From: Candidatus Pantoea floridensis
GTDB taxonomy: Bacteria > Pseudomonadota > Gammaproteobacteria > Enterobacterales > Enterobacteriaceae
DNA length: 64,000 nt
NCBI RefSeq assembly: GCF_900215435.1
Contig: NZ_OCMY01000001.1
Span: 3,782,001-3,846,000 of the forward strand
Direction: 5' to 3'
Position 1 is the first letter of the stretch. Every line of letters begins with the position of its first letter. This document shows, piece after piece, positions 16,932-26,210 of this stretch. Position numbers and translations under genes: made by a program. The notes under the pieces are model-generated. The model was not told the DNA's origin and did not search any database. It saw only the letters and a list, made by a program, of their open reading frames with translations.

Positions 16932-18502
16932 TGACCGCGATGATAGAACTTGTTCGCGCCTGCAGCGTGGATGAATCCACATTGAGAAGCCAGGCGCGGC
17001 AACGCTGCAGCGACTGGGCGCGCTGGCTGGAACCGATCAGTCAAGCGTTGCCCGCCGGAGACGATCCGGCTTACGACGATCAGTTTATGCAGATCCGCGA
17101 AGAGGTGAATAAGCTTTCCGGGTTTGATACTGACGCCATCGCCCACCTGTCGGAATCGCTGCTGACAACCGTGAGCAAGGATATTCGGGTGATCACTTTT
17201 TACGCATGGGCGCGCCTGCATCAGGACGGCGAGCAGGGGCTGGCGGAAGGACTGGAACTGCTGGCAGCCGCGCTGCATCAGTTTGGTGGAAAGCTGCACC
17301 CGCAGCGCAGCCGCAGTCGCCAGGGCGCGCTGGCCTGGCTCGGCAGCGCCAGAGTGCTCGACAGCCTGACGCTGTGGCCGGAAGCCGATATCGCGCGGGT
17401 TTGTCGTATCAGCGGCGCACTGCTGCTGATTGAAGATGCGCTCAGTGAAGATGAGCGTAACGGACTTCAGCCGCTGTTGCGTGCGCTGGAGTTGCGTCTG
17501 GCGCAGAACGGCGGAGCCAACGCCATGGTGCCACTTAACAGCCCGGCGCATGCGGACGTGGATGATTCAGCCCTTGCCGCACTCGCGCCGGTCAACTCCG
17601 GCGAAACGCTCAAGGCGCAGGCAAAAGTGCTGGCGAATTACCTGCGCGAGCAGCCCGGCGGCTGGCTTTCCGCGCACCATCTGATGAAAAGCGTGCGCTG
17701 GGATACCATCCTCAATCTTCCCGCGCTCGGACCCGGCGGCAATACGCGTTTACCACCACCGAAACCCGATCACCGTGCACACCTCAAGCGCCTGTATCTG
17801 CAGCAAAGCTGGACGGAACTGCTGGAACTGACCGACTCGCTGTTTGCGCAGGCCATCAATCACGTGTGGTTCGATCTGCAGTGGTTCGCCTGTGAAGCGC
17901 TGAATCGTCAGGACAAGGGCGCGGCGCTGGCGAACATTGTGCAGCAGGATTTGCATGGGCTTTTATCAAGGCTGCCGGGACTAGAAACGCTCTCGTATTC
18001 AGACGGCACGCCGTTCGCCGATGAGGTGACGCGCAGCTGGATCGCGCAGAAGGTGATGGGCGATGTGCGCTTAACGGACAGCGACGCGCCGTTTGTCGGG
18101 CCGGATAACGACATTTTGTCGCTGGAAAACGAAGCAGTAGAAAAAGCGGAAGCGGAAAGCGTCGAAGCCGCACTCGCTTGGCTGCAAATGCGCCCGGGCA
18201 CCAGCAATACGAAAGATCAGTGGCTGCTGCGCCTGCTGATGGCGCGAGTATGCGAGCAGTTTGGTAAGAGCGAAATGGCACTGCATCTGCTGGATGAACT
18301 TAACCAGCATGCCGGCACACTGACGCTTGCGCAGTGGGAACCAACCTTATTATTCGAAGTGCGCGCCCGGCGGCTGAAGCTGCTGCGTGCCAGGGCTGCG
18401 CGTAGTGAAAGTGAACGCACGCGCATTCAGCCGGAAATGGACGCGCTGTTGTCCGGCCTTATCACGCTTGACCCGCTCAGAGCCGTCATCCTCTGCAGCT
18501 GA
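16931..18502 (+). CDS. tssA: TssA, T6SS cap/priming protein (ImpA_N, VCA0119-type)
   Basis: The 523-residue cytoplasmic protein has an N-terminal ImpA_N domain (about residues 15-130, including GDDPAYDDQFMQIREEVNKL and the WARLHQDGEQGLAEGLELL region) and a long helical C-terminal part of the VCA0119 type. TssA primes the baseplate and sits at the distal end of the growing sheath, coordinating tube and sheath assembly. The start codon overlaps the tssM stop, so it is translationally coupled. A second ImpA_N protein with a membrane anchor (tagA) closes the operon, the expected partner that stops the sheath at the far membrane. Confidence 0.9.
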   Translation: MTAMIELVRACSVDESTLRSQARQRCSDWARWLEPISQALPAGDDPAYDDQFMQIREEVNKLSGFDTDAIAHLSESLLTTVSKDIRVITFYAWARLHQDGEQGLAEGLELLAAALHQFGGKLHPQRSRSRQGALAWLGSARVLDSLTLWPEADIARVCRISGALLLIEDALSEDERNGLQPLLRALELRLAQNGGANAMVPLNSPAHADVDDSALAALAPVNSGETLKAQAKVLANYLREQPGGWLSAHHLMKSVRWDTILNLPALGPGGNTRLPPPKPDHRAHLKRLYLQQSWTELLELTDSLFAQAINHVWFDLQWFACEALNRQDKGAALANIVQQDLHGLLSRLPGLETLSYSDGTPFADEVTRSWIAQKVMGDVRLTDSDAPFVGPDNDILSLENEAVEKAEAESVEAALAWLQMRPGTSNTKDQWLLRLLMARVCEQFGKSEMALHLLDELNQHAGTLTLAQWEPTLLFEVRARRLKLLRARAARSESERTRIQPEMDALLSGLITLDPLRAVILCS

Positions 18503-18564
18503 CATACGCCTTTCAACTTTCTGTCGCCTGATTCTCTCCGGCGGCACATCACTTAGTGAATACC

Positions 18565-20319
18565 ATGGACGATTTAACCCTGCGTTATTACGACGCTGAA
18601 ATGCGCTACCTGCAGGAAGCGGGCGAAGAGTTCGCCCGCGCCCACCCTGAACAGGCGGCGATGCTCAATCTCGACAAAGCCGGTGCCCGCGATCCCTACG
18701 TTGAACGATTGTTCGAAGGCTTTGCCTTTATGGTCGGCCGGCTGCGGGAAAAGCTCGACGATGACCTGCCGGAACTCACCGAAGGGCTGGTGAGCCTGCT
18801 GTGGCCGCACTATCTGCGCACTATCCCGTCGATGTCGGTGGTGGAGTTCACGCCCGACTGGCGCGAGATGAAGGAGCCGATGCGCCTCGCGCGTGGCTTT
18901 GAAGTGATCTCTCGGCCGGTCGGTGAAAAAGGCACGCGCTGCCGTTACACCACCACGCGCGCCGTGCAGGTGCTGCCGCTGGCGCTGGAATCGGCAAAGC
19001 TGTCAACCGATGCCGCCGGACGCTCGGTGATCCGCCTCCGCTTTAACGGTGGGGCACTGGCCGACTGGAGTCGCATTGATGTCAGCCACATTCCGCTCTA
19101 TCTCAATGCTGATGCGCCGCTGGCCTGCGCGCTGCACGAAGCATTAACGCTTAACGCCGCCAGCATTACACTGCGTTTGCCAGGCGAAACCGACAGCCGC
19201 CGCTTTGACGGCCACTTCAGCGCGCAGGGTTTCAGCGAGAAAGATCGGCTGTGGCCGGGCGATGAGGGCAGCTTCAGTGGTTATCAGCTGTTGCTGGAAT
19301 ACTTTACCTTCCGCGAAAAATTCATGGCGGTGAATCTGCGCGGGCTGGAGCAGGTGGCGCTGCCCGCGTCGCTGCCGTGGTTTGAACTCGACGTGGTGCT
19401 GGCCCAGCGCTGGGAGCATGATTTTCAGTTCAGCGAAAAGCATCTGCGCCTCAACGCCGTGCCGGTCATCAACCTGTTCGCGATGGAGTCCGATCCTTTG
19501 ATGATCAACGGATTACAGACCGAATATATGCTGCGACCGATGCGCGTGCAGGACGGACATACCGAAATTTACTCGGTAGATTCAGTAATTTCATCGAAAG
19601 GTCTGCCGTATGTGCCATTCAGCAGCTTCCGCCACAAAGGCGGGATGCTGCGTCATGAAGCGCCGGAACATTACTATCACACGCGCGTGTGGCGCGGGCC
19701 TTCCGGGCTGCACGAAACCTGGATGATCCTCGGCGGCGAAGCCTTTGATAATCACAGCCTGCCGGAGAACGAAAGCCTGTCGGTAAGCGTCACCGGCACC
19801 AACGGCCAGCTGCCGCGTCGCGCGCTGCAGAGCACGCTGCTGGATACCGCGGTGAGCAGCACCGACGTGGCGATGCAGGTGCGCAACCTATGCGCGCCGA
19901 CGCTGCCATGCTATCCGCCCAATCGTGACCGCTTTCACTGGCGTGTGCTGAGCCATCTCGGTTCCAGCTTCCTGTGGATGATGGATAACGCTGAGGTGCT
20001 GCGCGGCACGCTGGCGCTGTATGACTGGACGCACAGCGAAATGAACCGCCGTCGTCTGGAGGCGATTCTGCACGTTTGCCACAAAGAGACCGAACGCTTT
20101 GAGCAGGGCTATCTGTTGCGCGGCGTGCAGATTGAAATCACCCTCGACAGCAGCGGCTTTGCTGGCCGTGGTGATATCTGTTTGTTTGGCGAAATGCTCA
20201 GCCGCTTCTTCGCGCTGTATACCGATATCCACCTGTTTAACCGTCTGATTTTAATCCTGCAGCCAACCGGAGAGCGCCTCGAATGGGAAGAGAAGCACAA
20301 CCGCCGCATCTCCGGCTGA
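18565..20319 (+). CDS. tssF: TssF baseplate protein (VasA/ImpG)
   Basis: This protein of about 584 residues begins MDDLTLRYYDAEMRYLQEAG, the typical TssF N-terminus; GTG 18556 upstream is in frame but less likely. The acidic opening, the FVGRLREKLDDDLPELTEGL-like region near 55-75 and the C-terminal RNxLILQPTGERxxW-type ending fit the family length and pattern. TssF with TssG and TssK forms the baseplate wedge, a relative of phage T4 gp6. It overlaps tssG by 37 bp and follows tssA by 62 bp, all in one apparent operon. Confidence 0.92.
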   Translation: MDDLTLRYYDAEMRYLQEAGEEFARAHPEQAAMLNLDKAGARDPYVERLFEGFAFMVGRLREKLDDDLPELTEGLVSLLWPHYLRTIPSMSVVEFTPDWREMKEPMRLARGFEVISRPVGEKGTRCRYTTTRAVQVLPLALESAKLSTDAAGRSVIRLRFNGGALADWSRIDVSHIPLYLNADAPLACALHEALTLNAASITLRLPGETDSRRFDGHFSAQGFSEKDRLWPGDEGSFSGYQLLLEYFTFREKFMAVNLRGLEQVALPASLPWFELDVVLAQRWEHDFQFSEKHLRLNAVPVINLFAMESDPLMINGLQTEYMLRPMRVQDGHTEIYSVDSVISSKGLPYVPFSSFRHKGGMLRHEAPEHYYHTRVWRGPSGLHETWMILGGEAFDNHSLPENESLSVSVTGTNGQLPRRALQSTLLDTAVSSTDVAMQVRNLCAPTLPCYPPNRDRFHWRVLSHLGSSFLWMMDNAEVLRGTLALYDWTHSEMNRRRLEAILHVCHKETERFEQGYLLRGVQIEITLDSSGFAGRGDICLFGEMLSRFFALYTDIHLFNRLILILQPTGERLEWEEKHNRRISG

Positions 20320-21356
20320 CGCCACGGCTGGAGCAGGAGCTGACGCGGCTGAACTTTTACCGCTTCTGCCAGTTGATAGAGCATCAACACAAAGATAAGC
20401 CGCCACTGGGCAGCACTAACAAACCGGAAAACGACGCGGTGCGGCTGCTGCCGCATCCCGGCATGGGGTTTCCGGCTGGCGAGCTGAAAGCGGTTGAGTA
20501 CAGCGACAGCGATGATGCTGCGCCGCCGGTAGTGCGCACCACTTTTCTCGGATTGTACGGCGTCGATTCACCGCTGCCGGGTGCATATGTCGATGACATC
20601 ACGCAGCGCGATGAAGGACATGAAGCGCTGCAGGGATTTCTGGATATTTTTAACCATCGTATTCTGACGCAGTTTTATCGTATCTGGCGCAAATACTCGT
20701 ATCCGGCAACCTTCGAAGCGGGCGGCAGCGATAAAACCTCGCAGTCGCTACTTGGGCTGGTGGGGCTGGGTATTCCGGGAACCGGCAGGCATATCGCCAC
20801 CCCGGTTTCGCGCTTTCTGGCGCTGCTGGGCGTCATGCGCCAGCCGGGCAGAACGGAAGAGGGCATTCGCGCGCTGGTGCGTTTACTGGCGCCCGGCACT
20901 TCGGTTCGCGTGCAGCCGCACTGTCTGCGCCCGGTGCGAGTCAACCATCCGCTGGAATGCGAGTTCGTACTCGACGGCAATGCGCCGCTGGGCGATGAAG
21001 CAATGGATGCCAACAGCCAGTTGCTGATTGAACTGCAAACTTCCTGCGCGGATGAAGCACGACGCTGGCTTCCAGACGGCCAGCTTTATCAGGATTTTTT
21101 GGCTTTGCTGCGAGTTTATCTTGGCTGGCGTTACCGGGCACGCATCCGGCTACGGCTGGATACGCATTTATTAGCAGCGCCGGCGCTAGGAGAGACACCT
21201 TTCTGGCTCGGCATGATTGGCGTGCTGGGTGCTGAAGAAGCGAATTGCCCTCCCGATATCCCCCAAACGTTTACCACTGAGCTAGGCAGTTATTCAGGTT
21301 TGAGCTCGGCCGAAATTTACAAGGAAAAACAACGTGTTATTTACTACTTTGATTAA
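20283..21356 (+). CDS. tssG: TssG baseplate protein (VasB/ImpH)
   Basis: The 357-residue TssG family protein contains the N-terminal FYRFCQLIE element, the FLGLYGVDSPLPGAY motif near residues 80-95, the DIFNHRILTQFYRIWRKY region near 120 and LLALLGVMRQPGRTEEGIR further on. TssG joins two TssF molecules in each baseplate wedge. The gene starts inside the end of tssF (37-bp overlap) and its end overlaps the tssJ start by 23 bp. The family call is secure; the exact start is slightly uncertain. Confidence 0.91.
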   Translation: MGREAQPPHLRLTPRLEQELTRLNFYRFCQLIEHQHKDKPPLGSTNKPENDAVRLLPHPGMGFPAGELKAVEYSDSDDAAPPVVRTTFLGLYGVDSPLPGAYVDDITQRDEGHEALQGFLDIFNHRILTQFYRIWRKYSYPATFEAGGSDKTSQSLLGLVGLGIPGTGRHIATPVSRFLALLGVMRQPGRTEEGIRALVRLLAPGTSVRVQPHCLRPVRVNHPLECEFVLDGNAPLGDEAMDANSQLLIELQTSCADEARRWLPDGQLYQDFLALLRVYLGWRYRARIRLRLDTHLLAAPALGETPFWLGMIGVLGAEEANCPPDIPQTFTTELGSYSGLSSAEIYKEKQRVIYYFD

Positions 21357-21876
21357 AACTCGTTACGCGATGGTGTGTAGTGCAGTACTACTGATCTCTG
21401 GCTGTGGTTTGCAGCAGAAGGTGAGTGACGGAAGCGCGGCAGCATTTGATGCAATTTTTTACAAGCAGATTAAAACGCTGCATCTTGATTTTGCCGCCCG
21501 CGAAAGTCTCAACAGCGACAGGCGCGAGCATAATCCGCTGTCCCAGCCGGTAATGGTGCGCGTATTTCAGTTGAGCGAACGTAAAGCTTTTGACGGTGCG
21601 GTGTATCAACAGCTAACCGGAGATGTGAAGAACGTACTTAACGGTGAGGTTCTGGCCGATCGTGATGTGGTGATAACCCCCGGTGGGGATGTGGCGCTGA
21701 ATATGCCGATGGAAAAAGAGAGTCGCTTTATTGCGGTGGTTGCGCTGTTTCAGCAGCCGGATATGGCCAAAAATAACTGGCGGCTGGTGCTGGAACGTAA
21801 TGATTTAGATCCGGACAGGGCGCGCGTCATTGAATTAAGCAGCAACAGCTTGAGCCTTGTAGAGAAGAAATCATGA
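21334..21876 (+). CDS. tssJ: TssJ outer-membrane lipoprotein (VasD/Lip)
   Basis: The 180-residue product carries an N-terminal hydrophobic segment and lipobox ISGC (Cys24). The mature part has the TssJ pattern: short beta strands with QPVMVRVFQLSE near 70 and a DRDVVITPGG loop followed by KESRFIAVVALFQ. TssJ anchors the membrane complex to the outer membrane and binds the C-terminus of TssM. The start is GTG 21334 with AAGGAA upstream, inside the end of tssG. It overlaps tssE by 4 bp (ATGA). Confidence 0.91.
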   Translation: MLFTTLIKTRYAMVCSAVLLISGCGLQQKVSDGSAAAFDAIFYKQIKTLHLDFAARESLNSDRREHNPLSQPVMVRVFQLSERKAFDGAVYQQLTGDVKNVLNGEVLADRDVVITPGGDVALNMPMEKESRFIAVVALFQQPDMAKNNWRLVLERNDLDPDRARVIELSSNSLSLVEKKS

Positions 21877-22328
21877 GTGCTGGTCACCATCAGCCTTCGC
21901 TGTATGAGTTGCTAAAAGGGGGCTTTGCTGGAGGACTAGAGTTGCATCAGGTGAATGAGCGGGATCAGGTGATTATGTCCGTGCTCGACAACATGCAGCG
22001 CATCCTCAATACCCGCGCTGGATCGCTATCGCATATTCCTGATTACGGGCTGCCGGACATGACACGTATCCTGCAGGGGATGCCCGGCACCGCACATCAG
22101 TTGCTGTTTACACTCTCAGCAGTGCTGCTGAAATACGAACCTCGTCTGAAACGTATTGATGTAGTTTTACTTGAACAAAAGATCCCCGGCGAACTGCGCT
22201 ATGCTATTGACGCTGAACTGAAAGACGTTGGCCTGGTGCGCTTCGGAACAGAGTTTATGCCCGAAGGCCGGGTGATGATTCGCCATATGAAACAACAGCA
22301 GTATCTGGATATTCGCACTCCCCTCTGA
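21873..22328 (+). CDS. tssE: TssE, gp25-like baseplate protein
   Basis: The 151-residue TssE/gp25-like protein shows the conserved region: the NMQRILNTRAGSL stretch near 41-53, HIPDYGLPDM just after, and the C-terminal lysozyme-like fold pattern around RFGTEFMPEGRV. TssE sits in the baseplate and starts sheath polymerisation. It begins within the tssJ stop (ATGA). A CGCCTG-CCATT-CAGGCG hairpin (22340-22356) follows the stop, but with no T run after it, so transcription probably continues to tagA. Confidence 0.92.
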   Translation: MSAGHHQPSLYELLKGGFAGGLELHQVNERDQVIMSVLDNMQRILNTRAGSLSHIPDYGLPDMTRILQGMPGTAHQLLFTLSAVLLKYEPRLKRIDVVLLEQKIPGELRYAIDAELKDVGLVRFGTEFMPEGRVMIRHMKQQQYLDIRTPL

Positions 22329-22371
22329 AATCATTTTTTCGCCTGCCATTCAGGCGTAACGGAACTCAGCA

Positions 22372-23688
22372 ATGAACACATCTCAATCACGCCAACTGAA
22401 GACGGGCGGCGACCCTCGCTGTTTCAAAGAATACGCCGCGCTTCGCCACGAAATGCAGAAGTTATCTCATCCAGCACGACCTGACGTTAACTGGCGGCTT
22501 GCCTCTGATTTATGTTTGACACTGTTCGAACAAAACGGCGTGGAGTTGCAGACCGCCACCTGGTATACCGTCTCCCGCGCTCACCTCGCGGGCATTGATG
22601 GCATGCGCGAAGGACTGGCGGTGCTGGTGGCATTGCTGACCCGGCAGTGGCCAATACTTTGGCCGCAGCCAGTTCAAACGCGGATTAAATTACTGGCATC
22701 GTTGAGTCGGCGCTTGCAGCAATATTTGCGCAGCCAGACGCTAACGCTGAATGATTTAACCGCGCTGAATCAGGTTGCCAGTTTGCTTAATACAGCCGGT
22801 GATCATCTGCAGCGTCTGGATCTACGGCAGAGCAGCCAGCTGGATAGGCTATTGGATCGTATCCGCAACGCGGTAGCTGCTCTGGAGCGCGGTGATGTGG
22901 TGCAACAGAATGGCGCCGCAGCAAATCAACATGAACATTCGGCGTTGGCTGTGCCAATGGGGGGCTGGGTTTATGTGGCAACGGCCGAGAGCACGGTATC
23001 GGAAAGGCGTCGATTGTGGCGTCGGGCTTTTTTCGCCGGTATCGGCTCAGCGCTGCTGGTTGTCGCAATGCTGTCTGCCGCATGTTATTTCGTTCGCGAT
23101 CCCGCTTTTAAGCGTGAGCTTTTGGCATCAGTGGCGCCACTATCTCCGTTGCTGGATGCTGCATCTGTACAGAAATTGAAGGAACGTGCGCCCGGCTGGC
23201 TCAACGACGATGACTGGCTGAATCTTACACAGCAGCAGTTGGATGAGCTTTTAGCAGCATCCCCTGCATGGCAGCTAGAGCGCGGCAGTGCGCTGGTTCT
23301 GCAGGCGAACCAACTGCTGCCAAATGGCGTTGATGCGGCGGCCATGAGAACGCGCTGGAATCAGCAACTGCTCGCCGCCTCGTTGCCAGCGGAAAACATG
23401 GTTGGCTGGCAGCAGGGTATGGATCAGCTTAAAGCCCTGGCGCAGCGGTTAGATGAGGTGGACGAAAAAGGCGGCAGATATCTGACCGTCAGCGAGCTGA
23501 AAACCGCTGTCTTCGGTATCTCGCAGGCACTGAGTCACACCGTGCCAGTAGAGGAGCAGTTACGTCAGCTAAAACAGTTGATTGACCAGAATGATGATGC
23601 CGCGCAGGGTAATGTGAAACAGGTGGAGATGCACCTGAATCAGCTGATTGCCTCTTATCATTTACTGACCCTGCCGCAACATCAGTAA
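22372..23688 (+). CDS. tagA: TagA-like protein (ImpA_N plus VasL), sheath terminator
   Basis: The 438-residue protein has an N-terminal ImpA_N domain (about 10-125, with the WYTVSRAHLAGIDGM region), a linker, one transmembrane helix near residues 222-243 (AGIGSALLVVAMLSAACYF) and a periplasmic or cytosolic helical VasL-type tail. This order matches TagA of enteroaggregative E. coli, a membrane-bound TssA relative reported to stop and hold the sheath at the distal membrane. It is the last gene of the T6SS operon and is followed by a possible terminator. VasL is an older name for the same type of protein. Confidence 0.82.
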   Translation: MNTSQSRQLKTGGDPRCFKEYAALRHEMQKLSHPARPDVNWRLASDLCLTLFEQNGVELQTATWYTVSRAHLAGIDGMREGLAVLVALLTRQWPILWPQPVQTRIKLLASLSRRLQQYLRSQTLTLNDLTALNQVASLLNTAGDHLQRLDLRQSSQLDRLLDRIRNAVAALERGDVVQQNGAAANQHEHSALAVPMGGWVYVATAESTVSERRRLWRRAFFAGIGSALLVVAMLSAACYFVRDPAFKRELLASVAPLSPLLDAASVQKLKERAPGWLNDDDWLNLTQQQLDELLAASPAWQLERGSALVLQANQLLPNGVDAAAMRTRWNQQLLAASLPAENMVGWQQGMDQLKALAQRLDEVDEKGGRYLTVSELKTAVFGISQALSHTVPVEEQLRQLKQLIDQNDDAAQGNVKQVEMHLNQLIASYHLLTLPQHQ

Positions 23689-23749
23689 TGCTTTCTGAAC
23701 ATGCGACATTTACGTCGAGTAATATTTTAGCTTGGATTGAATAACAGTA

Positions 23750-23784
23750 GCGCGCATGCAACGGTCATGCTGTGCGCAATTTTT
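23750..23784 (+). terminator. Possible terminator after the T6SS operon
   Basis: GCGC and GCATG (23750-23758) can pair with CATGC and GCGC (23766-23777) around a 7-base loop, with a three-base bulge, followed by a run of five T. It lies 60 bp after the tagA stop. The bulge makes it weaker than the ychF hairpin next to it. Confidence 0.4.
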
Positions 23785-23803
23785 GCTTCGCGCTATGAAA
23801 TAA

Positions 23804-23827
23804 AAATCCACGCAAGCGCGTGGATTT
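23804..23827 (-). terminator. Intrinsic terminator of ychF
   Basis: AAATCCACGC (23804-23813) and GCGTGGATTT (23818-23827) form a perfect 10-bp stem with a 4-base loop. Read on the - strand the stem is followed by TTATTTC after its own T run, 60 bp past the ychF stop. On the + strand it may also stop read-through from tagA. Confidence 0.75.
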
Positions 23828-23886
23828 AATGTTTTCCTGTCATTGCCATGAGATTTAATAAAACCTCATGAGACAACACATTTTAT

Positions 23887-24978
23887 TTAGACGTTAAACA
23901 AGAAGTTCATCACGTCGCCATCTTTGACGATGTACTCTTTACCTTCAGAACGCATCTTGCCGGCCTCTTTCGCGCCTTGTTCACCTTTATAAGCCACAAA
24001 GTCTTCAAAGGCGATAGTCTGTGCGCGGATAAAGCCTTTCTCAAAATCGGTGTGGATTTTACCGGCCGCTTGTGGTGCTGTAGCGCCTACCGGAATGGTC
24101 CATGCACGCACTTCTTTCACGCCAGCGGTGAAATAGGTTTGCAGGTTCAGCAGCGCATAACCGGCGCGGATCACGCGGTTCAGACCCGGTTCTTCCAGCC
24201 CCAATTCCGCCATAAACTCGTCACGTTCATCATCTTCCAACTCGGCGATGTCAGACTCAACGGCAGCACACACCGGAACGACGACAGAACCTTCGGCTTC
24301 GGCAATGGCACGTACCTGATCGAGGTACGGATTGTTTTCGAAACCGTCTTCGTTGACGTTAGCGATATACATGGTCGGTTTCAGCGTCAGGAAACTGAGG
24401 TAGCGGATGGCCGCTTTCTCGTCTGCATCCAGCTTCAGCGCACGCAGCATGCCAGCTTCAGACAGATGCGGCAGGCATTTTTCCAACGCAGCCAGTTCAG
24501 CTTTGGCATCTTTGTCGCCGCCTTTGGCTTTCTTCTGGCAACGCTGAATGGCACGTTCGCAGGTGTCGAGATCCGACAGCGCCAGCTCGGTGTTGATCAC
24601 GTCAATATCTTCCGCCGGGTTAACTTTGCCCGCAACGTGGATAATGTTGTCGTTCTCAAAGCAGCGCACCACGTGGCCAATGGCTTCAGTTTCACGGATA
24701 TTAGTCAGGAACTGGTTACCCAGGCCTTCACCTTTGGATGCGCCCTTTACCAGACCGGCGATATCAACAAATTCCATGGTGGTTGGCACCACACGCTGTG
24801 GTTTAACGATTTCGCTCAGCTGATCGAGGCGCAGATCGGGCATTGGTACTACACCAGTGTTTGGCTCGATGGTGCAGAACGGAAAGTTGGCTGCTTCGAT
24901 ACCCGCTTTGGTCAGCGCGTTGAACAGGGTGGATTTACCGACGTTCGGCAGGCCCACAATACCGCATTTAAATCCCAT
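23887..24978 (-). CDS. ychF: YchF, Obg-family redox/stress-responsive ATPase
   Basis: This 363-residue member of the Obg-related P-loop family has GLPNVGKST at 8-16 and a complete TGS-type C-terminus ending in a phenylalanine-rich tail. The family preferentially hydrolyses ATP rather than GTP (the NKxD position is altered, here NVNED) and is linked to ribosomes and the oxidative stress response. Length and sequence are close to E. coli YchF, and the pth neighbour (111 bp upstream on the same strand) is the conserved partner. It probably shares the pth transcript. Confidence 0.97.
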   Translation of the reverse strand: MGFKCGIVGLPNVGKSTLFNALTKAGIEAANFPFCTIEPNTGVVPMPDLRLDQLSEIVKPQRVVPTTMEFVDIAGLVKGASKGEGLGNQFLTNIRETEAIGHVVRCFENDNIIHVAGKVNPAEDIDVINTELALSDLDTCERAIQRCQKKAKGGDKDAKAELAALEKCLPHLSEAGMLRALKLDADEKAAIRYLSFLTLKPTMYIANVNEDGFENNPYLDQVRAIAEAEGSVVVPVCAAVESDIAELEDDERDEFMAELGLEEPGLNRVIRAGYALLNLQTYFTAGVKEVRAWTIPVGATAPQAAGKIHTDFEKGFIRAQTIAFEDFVAYKGEQGAKEAGKMRSEGKEYIVKDGDVMNFLFNV

Positions 24979-25089
24979 GGTCTGATTACCTTTATCACTG
25001 AGTGCGCAGCGCTGCTCATTAGCGCCGACAGATTCAAAAAATTTCGCGCATTATACACAGAATTGCCCTCTGCGGCGCGGGAATTGGCC

Positions 25090-25677
25090 TTAGCCAGCCT
25101 TGAAGGCATGCAGGCGGTTCATCGCCTTAATCTTGTCTTCTTTTAGCCACAGTTCGGTGCAGCGCACCGCTTCGTCTACCGCATCGTCAATCAACTTTTG
25201 TTCGCTGGCGGGCGGCTTGCCTAGCACGAAACCGGTGACTTTATTGCGATCGCCAGGATGGCCGATGCCGACGCGCAAACGGTGAAAATTATTGTTATTG
25301 CCTAGTTTGCTGATGATGTCTTTGAGGCCGTTGTGACCGCCGTGGCCGCCGCCTTGTTTGAACTTTGCCACGCCCGGAGGTAAATCCAGTTCATCGTGCG
25401 CCACCAGAATCTCTTCCGGCGCTATGCGATAAAAGGTCGCCATCGCTGCCACCGCTTTACCGCTGAGGTTCATAAAGGTGGTCGGCACCAGCAGGCGCAC
25501 ATCTTCACCCGCTAAAGATAAGCGTGCGGTGTAGCCATAGAATTTAGGCTCATCCTTTAATGACTGATTGTTACGACTCGCTAGCAAATCTACATACCAG
25601 GCACCCGCATTATGGCGCGTTGCGGCGTATTCAGCGCCGGGATTGGCCAGCCCCACAATCAGTTTAATGCTGCTCAC
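25090..25677 (-). CDS. pth: Peptidyl-tRNA hydrolase
   Basis: This 195-residue enzyme recycles peptidyl-tRNA dropped from ribosomes. Catalytic residues are in their usual places: Asn in GLANPG and His in TRHNAG near 21, the [12 protein letters not shown] region near 110-121. The start is GTG 25677 (V read as Met, then [13 protein letters not shown]), with AGGA seven bases upstream. It precedes ychF as in E. coli. Confidence 0.97.
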   Translation of the reverse strand: MSSIKLIVGLANPGAEYAATRHNAGAWYVDLLASRNNQSLKDEPKFYGYTARLSLAGEDVRLLVPTTFMNLSGKAVAAMATFYRIAPEEILVAHDELDLPPGVAKFKQGGGHGGHNGLKDIISKLGNNNNFHRLRVGIGHPGDRNKVTGFVLGKPPASEQKLIDDAVDEAVRCTELWLKEDKIKAMNRLHAFKAG

Positions 25678-25934
25678 GTTGTTTATCCTGTCTTGCTGCG
25701 GAAAGGGCGATAGTTTACTGCCTGTCGGTCCGAATCACAAAGTGCACCAATAACCGGTAATGACGCTCAGTGACTAATCAATTTCTATCGAAATCAAGGT
25801 GCTGGCAGTAAAGTTTCGTCAAAGGTTGTGAAGGAACTGTGATCCTGTACGCAACTTAAGCGGCAGCTATTGCCTAAGCTTATGGCTAATTAACCATACG
25901 TGCTGTTTTGCTTTTATAAGGATGGAGGTGAATC

Positions 25935-26210
25935 ATGAAACGTCAACAATGCCGCGTAGTAGGTAATAGCTTGATGTGTTTGGGTTTACTGACGATGGTT
26001 CTCGGCGTCGGGTATTCCATTATTAACCAGCTTCCTTCACTCAATCTGCCGCAATTTTTGGCACATGGTGCCATGTTTAGCATCTTCGTCGGCGCGTTAC
26101 TTTGGCTGGTGGGTGCGCGCGTCAGCGGACGTGAAAGAGTAGAAGATCGTTACTTTTGGTTGCGTCATTACGGCGACAAACGCTGCCGTCGCAATCACTC
26201 TTCACATTAA
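25935..26210 (+). CDS. ychH: YchH, small stress-associated inner-membrane protein (DUF2583)
   Basis: The 91-residue protein has two hydrophobic helices (about 12-31 and 43-61) and a basic C-terminus rich in Arg and His. The sequence and the location divergent from pth match E. coli YchH, a stress-induced membrane protein without a defined biochemical role. A strong GGAGGTGA site precedes the ATG. Its stop codon overlaps the convergent diguanylate cyclase stop by 4 bp. The 257-bp gap to pth holds the divergent promoters. Confidence 0.92.
   Translation: MKRQQCRVVGNSLMCLGLLTMVLGVGYSIINQLPSLNLPQFLAHGAMFSIFVGALLWLVGARVSGRERVEDRYFWLRHYGDKRCRRNHSSH

Noticed and set aside
16649..17551. 300-codon frame on the - strand across tssM/tssA
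   Set aside because: It overlaps two well-supported T6SS genes and its sequence has no recognisable pattern; it is a consequence of high G+C content.
22340..22356. CGCCTG hairpin between tssE and tagA as a terminator
   Set aside because: The T run precedes rather than follows the stem on the + strand, and tagA is only 15 bp further on.
23977..25146. Long open frame on the + strand opposite ychF and the start of pth
   Set aside because: It is a shadow of the highly biased codon use of ychF; no conserved family and no ribosome site.
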